Below are positions 35,740 through 47,316 of a stretch of 64,000 nucleotides of DNA, one piece after another. The stretch's first letter is position 1. Each line of letters begins with the position of its first letter. Origin of the DNA: Kalmusia sp. IMI 367209 (Eukaryota > Ascomycota > Dothideomycetes > Pleosporales > Didymosphaeriaceae); the NCBI GenBank assembly GCA_027946365.1, contig JAPEUQ010000001.1:4216001-4280000 (forward strand), in the 5' to 3' direction. The notes beneath the pieces are model-generated. The model saw only the letters and a program-made list of their open reading frames with translations, was not told the DNA's origin and made no database searches. The position numbers and the translations under genes were made by a program.

Positions 35740-37473
35740 GATGGATTATCGACGGTGTAGCTGAGACTCCAAGGCATGTAATCGGCGACGTCGCTGGGGT
35801 AGTTCAGATCGGAATGAAAATGAATTTCTGAGACTTTGTGAAAGCTCAGTTGTTGCCCGATAAAATACCAAAGGCCAGATGAGATGCAAGCTGTTTTAAA
35901 CATGTAGAAGAATAGGTAGTAAAAGCGTATTAATCTTTACCGATGTTCACGCTTCTATGATCTGTAACGCCAGAAAATGCGTTATACAATACTGTAAATA
36001 GAATCATAAATTACGCACGCATGATTTTGCAGATGCTTCCAGGGGTGTTCTGCAACTCACAAAGCTTTGAGGGTAGATTAACAACCAGCCCGACTACAAT
36101 TTCTTTACGCCATCTACAACATCAACACCTCGAGGATATCAATTTTCAACTGCCGACCCTGCGTTCCGACAATCAACAGATAGATCTTCTGAACAGTGTG
36201 TCCCTATTACTAGTTCCCGGCTTCAGCTACATGAGTGGAGGTTAAAATTCAGCGTGGCTCTCGCTCGGCTCTTGACCAATGCTCAGCCAGCGGCAGCTCG
36301 AGCTGATACCCCATTACTTTTTGTTATGACCCTTTCGTCACCAAAACATGCCTCCCTGATTGGGACATCTCCGCATCGTTATCGGACCAATCGTCTGTAG
36401 CCGCGTCCGAAACCTGGGGTTAAAAGTGACGCTATACCCAGAACAGACGTAGAGTCGCAAAGGCTGCAGATTGCAAAGACTGGAGCGAACAACCCCTGTT
36501 TCGAGATATTTAGAGCTTCTCGGTTGGACCTGAACCGGGCAAGATATCTTGTAGTGCATCTCTCAAGATATCCTTATCACCAGTGGCAACTTTGACTTTG
36601 CAGTGACCAACCTCGCTGACTATCGATGAAGACTTTCGGCATCTTTGCGGCTCGCGCAGGAGCATGGATCTCAGAAATGACGTCGGGCGTATTTATTGCT
36701 ACATGGGCTGTGCATGCGAAGGCACGTGATCACTGATAAGACCAAGTGCTGCGATTGGGCAGAACTCTGATCCGTACGAAGCATATATGTCATCATCTTC
36801 AAATACCGAAGCGACAATACTGTCTTTTTGAGAATACGACCCTGAATTCCGAGGCGTTGTTCAGGAAAGACATGAACCAGATTTGTCTTCGTGGCATCAC
36901 CCGGGCACCCACTTCTAAGGGAACATGGCAATCACACGATGGAAACTCAATGCAATCGATCTCTAAAAGGAGACGCTCCTCGGTCGATACACACGGTACT
37001 TCGTGCTGACATGGCGCCCGTCGTGATATCTACAGGGGTTCAAATAGCGCAGGTTTCAAGCACAGAGATAACAACAAAAATACAATTGCATAATCATTGC
37101 TTGGATTTCAGCGCTCCTTATCTGAGATGGAATAAATTCCCATCCGAAACGACGTGCTACATACTGTGCATGGCTCATGTGGCGTTCGTTCCCGTGTGGT
37201 TTCGCACTAACACATATACATCTTCTCTTATCTTGCAGCCTGGTTAGACTCTGCTAGATCGGAGTGGGGGACCGATCTAAGAATTCGAAATTAGACATCT
37301 GGACGCGTTCAAGATTCTAATTCAAAGACTCCGCGAGGAACATTGCATGAAGCGCTGGCTAACCCCCAGCTCCGTTTAGCAACGACCCACGACCTATTCC
37401 CTCTCCTTACTACTGTGCTGTACTGTTCTGTACATGAAAACACAAAGATCGACAAACGTGAACGACAAACTCA
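35740..37473. other. 1.7-kb intergenic region
   Basis: Only short frames with no motif, signal peptide or splice continuation. No repeats seen. Confidence 0.4.
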
Positions 37474-39263
37474 ATGGAGAAAGTTGAGAGCAAAAAGGGT
37501 GTTGATGAGCATGCCTCAGCGCAACCTCATGTAGACTCTTCGCAAGGAGAAATTATTGTTTCAGAAGATGGCATCGTCCTTCACCCACAACCCGTAGATG
37601 ACCCTATGGATCCTCTCAACTGGTCCAACTTCCATAAACACACCATCCTCGCGATAGTCATGGCATTGTGAGCAGGTCAAAGGATAGGATCAGGAAACAC
37701 GTACTAATGATCGTGCAGGTACTTCATGTTCACATACATTACCACCACGACCGTGCCTTCATTTCCAGAATTGCAAGAGCAATACAATCTGACAGCTGAA
37801 GAGGTCAACTGGACTGTTGCTATTCCAGCGCTGGGACTTGCACTTGGCCCCTTATTTTGGTCTTCGTTTGCGGACATTATAGGTCGACGCTCCATCTTCA
37901 TCGCCGGGACCATTGTTGCATTAGCCGCTAGTATCGGGGCAGCGTTGGCTCCAAACTACGGCGGTTATATGGCGGCTCGCTTTTTCCAAGGGTTTGGTGT
38001 CAGTCCTGCCGCGACCGTTGGACTTGCAATCCTCAACGATGTGTTTTTCGAGCACCAACGTGGACAGAAGATGGGGTTATGGGTCCTTGCTATCGACCTC
38101 GGTCTGCTTGTCGGTCCTTTGATCGGAGGTTTCATAGGACTTGTCAGCCATACTTGGATCCAATGGCTTTGCGTCATCCTGTTCGGAGTGATCCTGGCCG
38201 CCGAGATCGCTTTTCTTCCGGAGACTCTCTATCCGCGCAGCTATATGCTCACTCGACAGTCAGCTCGAAAGCAGACTATCTCCACTGACCACGAGAAAAC
38301 CGGTAATATCCCAGATTCGACGAGTACGATAGAACTCGAGCGAACGAAGAAGCTCGCTTTCGTAAATATCAAACCGATACCAGCTTTGAAGCATCCCAAA
38401 CCGTGGGCCTCTCTAGTAAGGTTCTTGATGATGTTCAAATTTGTGGCTGTACCGGTTATCACTATGGTCTATTGCTACGGTTGGTATTGGTGGATTCTTG
38501 CAGTCATCACCATGTTCCCAGTCGCTTATGCTCAATACTCCCCGCAGATCCAAGGGTATGTCTACACCCTTCATTGCACTCAAAGCACGAGTCATGCTAA
38601 TTGCAATAGACTACTCTTTTTAGGTCTCATTATCGGAAGTCTCATATCCGAGTTGTTCTTCTCCGGCGCACTGAGCGACAAGATCGTTCTCAAGGCTGCC
38701 AAAGCGAATGGCGGGATTCGCAGCGCAGAATCACGACTGTGGCTAGCTTATCCTGCGATCTTACTTACTAGCGGTACGAACATCCGTAATTCCTTTTTCT
38801 TTCGTAAGACTAACGAACGCAAACAGTGGGGCTCATACTTTGGGGAATTAGTGTAGACCGACAATATCATTGGATGGTTGGGCAAGTCGCAACAGCTCTA
38901 TGTAAGGAAAAAAATCTCATTCCCAACAGCTACCGTGACATTGAACTAACTGGACCAATAGTCGGAGCTGGAATACAGATGGGAAATACGGTGACTACCT
39001 CATACATCGTCGACTGTTACCCCTTGCAAGCTATGTCGATCGTCATCTTCTATTCTGTTCATCTCAACATGAGCGCATTCATCAGTCCCTTCTTCATTGT
39101 ACCGTGGGTCGATCAAAGCGGGTTTACTTGGACTTTCGCAGGGCAGGGAATCATCGTGTTTTTCTTTTGTCTTCCTGCCTTCGCTCTTGTGCACTTTTTT
39201 GGTGCTAGAATCAGAAAGGCCAGCGGGACGCCGAGTTGGGTGGACCCGGAGCATCACACCTAG
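37474..39263 (+). CDS. MFS drug:H+ antiporter-like transporter (DHA1 type)
   Basis: Five exons (37474-37667, 37719-38555, 38610-38773, 38827-38901, 38962-39263) give 523 aa. A cytosolic N-terminus contains PMDPLNWSNFHKH, the usual mark of fungal DHA1-like carriers before helix 1. Motif A is DIIGRRSIFI; motif C-like G-rich helix 5 reads LAIDLGLLVGPLIGGFIG; helix 11-12 region is VGAGIQMGNTVTTSYIVDCYP. The second exon reads through its own 3' intron in frame, so the intron 38556-38609 was set by donor, acceptor and family text. The likely role is export of a toxic compound or metabolite, or uptake of a small acid; substrate unknown. It is 1.7 kb from the broken MATE gene. Confidence 0.88.
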
Positions 39264-39826
39264 ACTTTGAGGTCTGTAATGAGTGTAATTCAGAAAATCA
39301 CCATTTGTGAGAAGCCTGGTTGGGTTGTACTAAGCCCGATTCAGCCTTGACATTGAAACATGGATCATCTGGAACAAGACCATGGAGCTCATACAGATAT
39401 ACACACAGCTTATTATGGTTATAAGACAAAGAGTAGAGAATAAGGAGCTTGGAAACCGTCGTGCGCATTATGTATCCTTGGTTGACTTGGCCCATGATGG
39501 TGGGGCCTTTTGTCTTGGGACTGCATCTGGCACAAGAACATTCATCATTTACGCCCTACAAACGAATCACTGAAGAGAAACTTCCTATAAATGTGCAAGT
39601 AATTATCTTAAGATTAGTAACATACCCAACCACGTCTATTTTAGACCAGTACACACTTGCTCTAATCGATACGAACTTGTGACACCTGTTAGTCTCACGC
39701 GAGCTATCACACAAGCCCGAGCCGCATGAACCAACACTCTGCCACTGGCCGGAGACCATGAAAGCCACCTAAACGCACCTGTCCTAATTGTCGCTACACG
39801 TCCAAGGTTGTCCGTCTCCCAGTGCT
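39264..39826. other. Convergent intergenic spacer
   Basis: About 560 nt between the 3' ends of the MFS gene and the small secreted protein gene. Short frames only. Confidence 0.4.
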
Positions 39827-40407
39827 CTAGCTGAAGCACTCGAAGCTAAGTGCAGGGCCCACAGGATTCGCAGTCCCTGGAAATGTAATCCACCAATCGT
39901 TGGGTTTTCCAGAGGAAGGAGCAGTGCGCAGCGGCCAAAAGGGCGCCTTGCAGTCGCTCTCCGCATACATGTAGCATCTGGTGCCTTCGCTGGGGCCTAT
40001 TGAGAGGATGGAATTAACCTCTTACTCGGTCATTAGTACGAATCAAGGAACTCACATTAGTTGATATATAAGGGAGTAAAAGAGATCTGGGACTGGCACT
40101 TACCGTCACCATCGTCGTTCGTGAATTCTACGTTCCGACATCCGCTATTGGCTCCCCACTTGCGTCCATTATTAGCAACGTGGTCATCTCTAAAAAAAAA
40201 TTATGTTGATGTACTTACGTAGCGGCAACCGCCACTCCAGTTCATCAGCCAGCAACCTTGCAACCAGCCGCTACTACTCTCGGAGTCTGCTAGGTCCGGA
40301 GCAGGGTTGTTGACATTAACTGAAGGTGACTCGCCTGAACCGCCGAGGGGATTACCAAAAACCACGCTAATGAAGGTGGCCAGGGAGGTGAGAAAGAAGA
40401 GGAACAT
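39827..40407 (-). CDS. Small secreted cysteine-rich protein (candidate effector/antimicrobial)
   Basis: Three exons (40407-40219, 40158-40104, 39996-39827) give 137 aa. No long open frame shows it; splicing does. Residues 1-18 (MFLFFLTSLATFISVVFG) are a signal peptide. A short Ser/Asn/Pro-rich linker is followed by a compact domain with six Cys (52, 61, 70, 89, 97, 135), several Trp and Gly, and the internal echo GGCRY / SGCRN. Intron 1 (60 nt) has gtaagt, a gctaat branch motif and an aag acceptor; intron 2 (107 nt) has gtaagt and tag. All phases fit and the last exon is open for 55 codons to a TAG. I recognise no family. Size, export signal and even Cys count fit apoplastic effectors or antimicrobial proteins, but that is inference. 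Confidence 0.65.
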
Positions 40408-40486
40408 GATAACTACGTTTGGTCCTGTCGATAGCGTATAGAAAGAGGAAGATAGGAGCTTTCGAGTTTTGGTAGAGGAGGAAAGC

Positions 40487-40493
40487 TTATATA
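40487..40493 (-). promoter_or_regulatory. TATA box of small secreted protein gene
   Basis: TATATAA on the minus strand 80-86 nt upstream of the ATG at 40407, followed by a CT-rich tract, the usual arrangement of a strong regulated fungal promoter. Confidence 0.5.
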
Positions 40494-41048
40494 GAGAACA
40501 CATTTGCCTACGTTACATGGATCGAGCATTGAGTCAATGCTTCTGTTGGTATGTTACGTAGCTCTCTCAATACTCGGTAATTGTAGCAGCTCTTCCCTAT
40601 AGGCGTAGTGAGAGGCGCCTGGCACAAAATCACACGGACCATAGCACTATGACACTGGCACGCTCCCACTCGTCAAAGCTTCCAAACGTATTCCTTGGTC
40701 TGTTGATATGGTAGGTTGGTGCTGCGAGAAAGCCGCGCGATACTTGGCATATTGTAGCACCAACGCGGGCCTTCATTATCTACTGTCATAATGAGACACG
40801 CTAATCATTCACATACCCAGTTATTTTACCAAAGATTGTGGGGTTCGGCTACGGAGTGATAGAGCTCAGACCTAGAGGAGCTCGGTTTGCGGAGTGTCAC
40901 GATGTAAGTGCCTTTGGGACGCGTTAGTAGCATGAGCATTGAGTCGGTCTGCGCAGGATGACCACACTTTTGACAATTACACGGCGGCACATGTTGAGCC
41001 TATGCAGTTGGGCCATGCGACAATAAAACAACTGCGCTGCACAAGGCT

Positions 41049-41056
41049 TGACGTCA
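41049..41056. promoter_or_regulatory. CRE-like palindrome TGACGTCA
   Basis: A perfect TGACGTCA, the site for bZIP factors of the CREB/ATF group, about 640 nt upstream of the small secreted protein gene. A single 8-mer can occur by chance. Confidence 0.25.
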
Positions 41057-41449
41057 ATGCGCACGAGCACTTATAGCGACATCGGGCTCAATCGAGCTAG
41101 ATCTTCACTATCGAGCACTACTACAACATATATCTGTATACGGTCCACTGTATGGTTACGTATCTTAAAAATATCTGAGCCGCAGTGAGTGTCAATGCTG
41201 CAATCCTAATACAGTCTGTAGACATCACGTATAGGCGCGACTCGCTTGTGAGAGAGCTCATTATTAAACGTAAAAGGACGCCTAATTTAGATGCCCTTCC
41301 CCCAAAAATTGAAGCACATGCTTTGAATCTTATCATTGTTTATTTCGAACGCATTAATAATTACATATGACGTTGCTTTTACTGCACCAACCTACACGCC
41401 TAGCCATGCATGTATCATCACACATCTCAAATCCTTTCCCTATTCCCAT

Positions 41450-44020
41450 CTACAACGCTGGGGCATTAGGATCCTCCATGCATTGATCAACACGCATCAA
41501 CTGCTTCCCAGTCGCCTTCGCGATCTGGATGAACTGCTGAAGGTAGCCGACCGTGCTAGGGTACAAATAATGCAGCACAACCAGGTTACCGCCCTTCTTA
41601 ACATCACGTTCAAAAGCTTTGAGCTGCTCCTCCGGCGTATCGGTCTGCGCCCACAACCAGTCCTCGACATCAACGCTCCACATGGTGATAGTCGGCTTAG
41701 CACCGAGAGTCTGGGCAAGACGCTGTCGCATGCGCGCACCCTCGTTACCGAATGGAGGACGGAAGTAGTTGGTGTGTAGGCCATTGAGTTGTTTGTCTAC
41801 GGCCTTGATGTCCTCGTTATACTCCCAGTCGATGGCTCCGTAATCAGGAAGACCCTCCATCTTCGGGTGCGTGTATGAGTGTAGCGCGATCTGGTGGCCC
41901 GCCGCTTGCATCTCACGGTAGACGTTGGTCAGGTTGGTCGAGGCGTCGAGAAGAGGAGCGCCAACAGTGAAGAAAGTAACCTTGATATTCTCCTCCTTGA
42001 CGATCTTTAGGACCTGCTGAGCGTATTCTGGGGAGCCGTCGTCGATGGCGAAAGCGAAGCTGTTGGGGCGTTTGCACGCGAATACAAGGTCGCCAGACTC
42101 GAGCTTGTTGGGGATACTATGCGTAGAGGGAACTGACGGGATGATCTCAATAGTAGAAAGGACAACAGGATCGGACTTGTAGAAGCCCTTGATGGCGATG
42201 CCAACCGTGCGAGTAAGCTCGATGTTGAAATGGTTGATCGGCATATAGATGTGTCCGTCCTTCGCGTAGCGAGTTGCTTCAAGTGAATCCCAGGTCTCGG
42301 GGTAGGGCGCAATGGTGTCATCACACTTGGAGTTGTGCTGCTGTAGGGCGACAGTGAAGGCGGTGCTTCCGGAGTAGGCGAGGTGCAGGTAAGATCCCTT
42401 GTACTTGCTCATATCCGTGCAGGAGGCAGAGACCTGGGTGTAGAAAGAATAATCGGCGTCAGTAGACTTGATGGTTGCCTTGTTGCCACTGATGGAGACC
42501 GTCATTCCCTCGTCATAGCCATGCCAGAACCCGAGAGCATTGCTATTGGCATTGGCAAACTTGTCAATAACAAGAGCAGCAGCTGTACCGCTGGGGGCAG
42601 CCACAGTAGAAGATGGACCAGCAACGGCGCTCGTGGTAGTGACCTTGACTTCTGTAGCAGTGCTCCCACAGTAGAACCCCATAGGACCAAAGGAGACAGA
42701 CTGTGTGAAGCTAGCGAAGAGAATGGTGGTGAGCTTGCTAGTATCCAAGCCGGAAAATTTGGAAAATGGAATTGAGTACAGCTTCTCAGTGCCATCGAAT
42801 GTCCACCCAAGATCAGCAGTAGTTACGGTGACTTGAACGGCCTTGGTGGGATCGCAGGTAGACGAGGAGTCAAGTTCGATAGAGAATGTGGTGCCCTTGG
42901 GAGCTTTGATCTTGAGAGAAATTCCACCATAGGTATTCTTCGCGTTCACACAGTCGAATTGAGAATAGAAGTAGGAGCTAGTATCCTTGGGATTCACGGT
43001 AACATGGTTAGCAGATGGAGAGCCAACAACTAAAGAGGACATGGTAGCATCGTCCGAAGCGGGCTGGAGCATGGCATTGTAGAACAAGAAAGTCAAGCGC
43101 GACTGCGAGACCCAGTCGTCGATGAGCAGGTTGGCACATGTTCCAGATGCAGAAGCAGAAGCAGTCGTAGCCAGAGTGGTCCGAGTAGAAGTCAGCAGAG
43201 TGGTTCGAGTGCTAGACACAACATCTTTGGTAGCCGAGGAGGACGCACTGCCAGCACAGTTGCCATAGAGGAGATTGCAACCTGTGCCGCAATGAGAGTC
43301 GGATTTCCCGCACCATCCGTACTGCGAGCAGCATTCGCCATCGACCCAACCAATGCAGTTGTAACCGGTGGTACCGCCACAGCTACCGTCTTTGCTCGGG
43401 GTGCCGGACTTTTGGCTTGCTGGGGCCGTCGATACAGCATCCTTAGTAGCGGATGCAGAAGACACGACCTTGGTAGAAGATGTGGAAGCAGAAGAAGCAG
43501 CGCCACCGCAACCAAATTGGACATTGCTGAGCTGCCAGCCTGAGGTGGAAGAAAAGCGAGACCAGACAAGACCCGTAATAGCATTGGCATTGGCTCCAGA
43601 AAATTGGCTAAGCGGAACCGAAATGGTCTGCATGCTACCTCTTAGACCAGACACTGTGGTGGTGTAGGAGGTGTAGCCCGAAGCGGAGCACGAAGACTTG
43701 GTCTGGAGCTCCAGGGCTATGGAACCACCTTGCGGCCCTTTGATGCTGAACTGAACTGAACTGTAGCCGTTGGAAGACGCAGCCTGGCAAGAAAACGTTT
43801 CGTAAAAGTAGGAGGTACTTGTGCTCTCAGGCGTGAACGATAAGACGCCAGCGGAAGCGGAGATGGACTTCATGGTAGAGTCATCGCTGGTCCATTGCCC
43901 CAGACTGTTGGTGTTGCTTGAATATTTGGAGAAGTCATCAATCTTGAGCGCCGAGCTGCATGCTGCCGATGCCTCGGTCGCGAATGCGGCCGCAAGGCCT
44001 ATTAGCGTAAAACTGCGCAT
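41450..44020 (-). CDS. Large secreted chitin-deacetylase-like enzyme with CBM18 and three repeated modules
   Basis: A single exon of 856 aa. Signal peptide about 1-20 (ending ATEASAA). Three related beta-rich modules lie at about 21-172, 295-452 and 482-630, sharing an I-D-D/D-K-F start, a Y-F-Y-x-x-F-x-C strand and an I-P-x-S-x-F-S-G turn; they look like carbohydrate-binding jelly rolls. A CBM18 chitin-binding domain (about 213-255, GECCSQYGWCG) sits between modules one and two, joined by Ser/Thr-rich linkers. The C-terminal NodB domain (about 650-840) keeps all metal and catalytic motifs: AIDDGS, HSYTHP, RPPFG, DVEDW and VVLHY. Expected action: deacetylation of chitin or chitin oligomers in the wall or outside the cell. 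The architecture is much larger than ordinary fungal chitin deacetylases (250-450 aa). Confidence 0.92.
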   Translation of the reverse strand: MRSFTLIGLAAAFATEASAACSSALKIDDFSKYSSNTNSLGQWTSDDSTMKSISASAGVLSFTPESTSTSYFYETFSCQAASSNGYSSVQFSIKGPQGGSIALELQTKSSCSASGYTSYTTTVSGLRGSMQTISVPLSQFSGANANAITGLVWSRFSSTSGWQLSNVQFGCGGAASSASTSSTKVVSSASATKDAVSTAPASQKSGTPSKDGSCGGTTGYNCIGWVDGECCSQYGWCGKSDSHCGTGCNLLYGNCAGSASSSATKDVVSSTRTTLLTSTRTTLATTASASASGTCANLLIDDWVSQSRLTFLFYNAMLQPASDDATMSSLVVGSPSANHVTVNPKDTSSYFYSQFDCVNAKNTYGGISLKIKAPKGTTFSIELDSSSTCDPTKAVQVTVTTADLGWTFDGTEKLYSIPFSKFSGLDTSKLTTILFASFTQSVSFGPMGFYCGSTATEVKVTTTSAVAGPSSTVAAPSGTAAALVIDKFANANSNALGFWHGYDEGMTVSISGNKATIKSTDADYSFYTQVSASCTDMSKYKGSYLHLAYSGSTAFTVALQQHNSKCDDTIAPYPETWDSLEATRYAKDGHIYMPINHFNIELTRTVGIAIKGFYKSDPVVLSTIEIIPSVPSTHSIPNKLESGDLVFACKRPNSFAFAIDDGSPEYAQQVLKIVKEENIKVTFFTVGAPLLDASTNLTNVYREMQAAGHQIALHSYTHPKMEGLPDYGAIDWEYNEDIKAVDKQLNGLHTNYFRPPFGNEGARMRQRLAQTLGAKPTITMWSVDVEDWLWAQTDTPEEQLKAFERDVKKGGNLVVLHYLYPSTVGYLQQFIQIAKATGKQLMRVDQCMEDPNAPAL

Positions 44021-46464
44021 TATAAAGGATTCTGCTTATTGTAAAAGCCAGAAACTAAGTGGAAAGAAAAAGCGAGTGTACGGAAGTCAACGACTCCCAC
44101 AAAGGACTTTCCTGCCCAGGAAGCTTGACAGAAAGGGCGACGGACAGAGTACGAGAAGTCGTAAAATCGAAAAAGACATGGCGAGCGTATGCCTGTAGAT
44201 ATACTGTATAGCCAAGCAGATCGCATGCATGAATGCTGTCTATTCTGGGCATGTTAGAAGCCTGGTGTGGGCGATCAATTTACAGCAACGCTCGATTAGG
44301 GCTGGTGGCGGGGACGGTGCGGAAGCGGACCATGCCCCTGGCAAAAGACGCGCTTGGCGAGCGAAACAATGCATCGCGAGAATGAGGTGGGCGTCTCATT
44401 GGCACGCTTACAGCTGAATCGAGGGTTGATGTGTACAGGATACCAACAAGTGTGGTGACCTCGGTAGCACTGCAGCCCGCCATCAGGATACGTGCAGGCA
44501 TGCTAGTTTGCGCGGAGCCTTCTGACCTGGCCTAGTGACTCGCAGAGCAGCATTTGGAGAGACCCAGCGTAGTCAGGTAAACTCTGGATATGAAAGCTCC
44601 TGTGTGTGCCGGTCAACTTGGCTCCGCTAGGTAGATGGTGACCTTTATACTCATCCGGCACCTTTAGGCATAGAGACGCGATGCGAAGGGATGGATGCCA
44701 TGGGCCTCGTAGTAGCTTAGACCGAATCGATGGGATGCGACGTAGGACCAGAGATACATTCAATAATGCTGTCTGCGACGTTGTACAGCGCGGCGAAGAC
44801 ACGACATTGTCGCATGGGTTGTGGTGGTTGCAGAGGCACCCTAGCTCGGGACGAGGATGCAGCCGGGCCGCAGGCAAGGAGCGATGCCTAATTCAACATT
44901 GCGCCGTTCTCCATCGCTCTTCCGTCAATATCTTTGTGGAGACGCCCCAAGACATGCTCACTGAGCCAGCGAGGACGGCCCCTGCCAAGAAAGCGACAGC
45001 AGTGCTGGGACGGCGGGTTTCATCCGATCGGTTGTGGAAACAACGGGAGGGCATGGCGCCACGGTAGAATCTATTGTTTCAAGCCCTACATATCGACTGC
45101 GGACCCCTGCTCAACTGAAAGTTAATGATTTTGTTGATTTTTGATCATCCATGATAAAGTGTATGTAAGACATCGCCTCTGTTGCTGCTATCTCGATAAT
45201 TATCCTGCAATACGACTCTTATGTGAGTAGAAAAGGGCAGAAAATCGCAGGACGTTGCTAATCTGCGTCCATTACTTGCGCTCGTGTAATTACCGACCAT
45301 GCAATACATCTTCGACAATGTTAAAACGGTAGACTGAATGTCATCCACCATTCCAAGTCCGCCTTTTACAGTGGCGATCCGAACAGCTCATTCTCTAAAG
45401 CTGCGCCCAAACCATCGTCGCCATCAGCATCAGGCATGCCATGGCTCTGGCGCACATTGGTCTCCGAGGTATCATCGTTGCTTGAGAAATGTTTGTTGTA
45501 GGGGATATCTTGGTCAAGCAACAAAGGCGAATCGCGAGCACGTGAGTGAAAGGAATTATCGATCCACCATGCTTGCATCTCTGGTGTTTGCATCATATGT
45601 GCACATCGCACACTATCTCGTCATACAAACTTGATACTAGAGAAGTTGAAGGTGATGGATGCTTTGATTTGAAGAGCAAGGAACTGGTATACTGACATAC
45701 AATTGTCAATATCAACCCCTTTTAGAAGCAAATATAGAACGACTTCATCATTACAATAATGATTCATTCTCGGATTGTGAGCTAATCGAGAACTTGATAT
45801 CTTACTATCTGCCTGTAAATCGTGTGTCTCAGGATACCATCGACGACGAGGTATCATATAGTCAATCATTGGCAAGACTGGAGTACATGCTGTTAACAAG
45901 AATTTTTTCCTTGTGTCAACTTAAGCCTAGCTGATTCTTGATGTTAAAGGGACTGTAAGATTCACGCTCAAGCTATTGATAATAACAAAGCCATGTCACT
46001 CACGCCTCGATTAGCTCCTTTCGTGCCCTGAGATCGTCATTTCACTGCATTGACGAGAGAGGGTCGCAATTTCCCACTTCCTACTTTCTAGTACACCAAG
46101 GATGGGTCGAAGGTCGCCAAGTGCCTTCCTCCGGCAGTAAGTTGGCGTCTACTCTACGCACTCGATCAAGCGGTCAATCTCTCATCAACACGATCGTACG
46201 ACCGACTCTCATTTCGTACTTGGCGATTGACTCATATAGGGAGTCTTCAATAAATACCTTCTCGTCCGCTGTCCCAGTAAATGACCTCAATAATTACATA
46301 CACCCCTACATAGTCACTGTGAGACAACATTGCGAATGACAGGACTCAGGAGTATGCCTCGTGTGTATCTGTATCCTTGGTCAAACCCCAGGTGTTAGTC
46401 ACAGTCGCTCATAAAACGGTAGAATGATGTATGGACTCGTTTCAAGCTGCGGCTTGGATTTTCC
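44021..46464. other. 2.4-kb gene-poor interval
   Basis: Contains the weak minus-strand frame 45366-45611 (listed). Other frames, including a 128-codon plus-strand one near 44681-45067, have no motif. No repeats or RNA genes seen. Confidence 0.35.
45366..45611 (-). pseudogene. Possible C-terminal fragment of a lost gene
   Basis: An 81-codon frame encodes hydrophilic, protein-like text (QTPEMQAWWIDNSFHSRAR, then an acidic Asp/Gly-rich end and a stop). The DNA just upstream on the same strand (45621-45899) is also open and protein-like, but a stop separates the two and no convincing intron links them. It could be the 3' part of a decayed gene, or chance. Function unknown. Confidence 0.22.
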
Positions 46465-47316
46465 CTATCTTTCTTCTCTGACTCCATCAACCCATATGTC
46501 AACTTTCTCATTGTAAAAGCACAGATGTCCGACGATCGGGGCACTCTCGGCTGTCGGATACTGATAGTACCATACTATATCCTTGTACTCCTTCCCGTTC
46601 ACAGTGACATTGTAGTAATTAGCCCTTCCTTTGTATGGGCAGTATGTTTCGGTGTCGCTCTTGGACAAATACTCCCATTTTACATTCGTGGGTGGGAGGT
46701 AATACCTTGTCCTCAGGCTTGTCTCTAGAAGAAACAGCGGGTTGCCGCTCTCAGCGAGGCTTACGCCGTCGAGGGCGACTTTAATCGGGCGCGTTGAATT
46801 CAGGATGTCGATGCGCTTGTAAGGGTCCTTCGGGTGTTGGTAGATTGGGACGTCTTCCTCGAACCACTGATCTACTGCTGCAAAATCTATCTTGACGAGG
46901 TCTGTGAGTTGTTTAGTGTTGAATATGAGGACACGATCTGTTTTCTTGGAGCCAACGGAGAGAGTGCCGAAGTGTACAGAATCGCTAGTGCCAGAGACGG
47001 AGGAGGTCTTGGTGAGATTAGCGTCTTTCGTGAAACCTGATACCGGGACGTAGAATCTAGATCACTTGAGCATTTGATTCAGGAAGTGGGGATAGATCAT
47101 ACTGTGGGTAATAAGGATGCTCCCAGACATGGTATGCCTTGATGGTATCGATTGCGTATTTGCCATTGAAGAGAGCTCGTACACGGCGGGGCGTTGACTC
47201 GGACTTGTGGGGGCCTTCGGATGCGAGTTTTTGGGCGAGCTTGGTGAGGCTAAGTAGTATTAGCTTACATCTCGCTTGGAGGCATTATGAAAGACGAACT
47301 CAGCGGTGCCAGCCAT
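46465..47316 (-). CDS. DUF427-domain protein
   Basis: Exons 47316-47300, 47249-47103 and 47056-46465 give 251 aa. Two DUF427 modules are visible: an N-terminal one (RRVRALFNGKYAIDTIKAYHVWEHPYYPQFYVP) and a C-terminal one (RPIKVALDGVSLAES, then WEYLSKSDTETYCPYKGRANYY and IVWYYQYPTAESAPIVGHLCFYN). Small conserved cytosolic proteins of this family occur in bacteria and fungi and have no firmly established role. The first exon has only 17 nt (MAGTA plus two bases) and its donor is a weak gttcgt, but the intron (50 nt) carries a good gctaat branch motif and the family start MAGTA. The N-terminus is therefore probable, not certain; the rest is secure. Confidence 0.82.

Larger units (their letters stand above)
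40408..41449. other. Intergenic, promoter side of small secreted protein gene
   Basis: About 1 kb between this gene's start and the 3' end of the deacetylase gene. It holds the TATA-like element and CRE-like palindrome listed separately; no coding frame supported. Confidence 0.4.

Noticed and set aside
44681..45067. 128-codon plus-strand frame
   Set aside because: Arg/Ser-rich text without motif or continuation; treated as chance.
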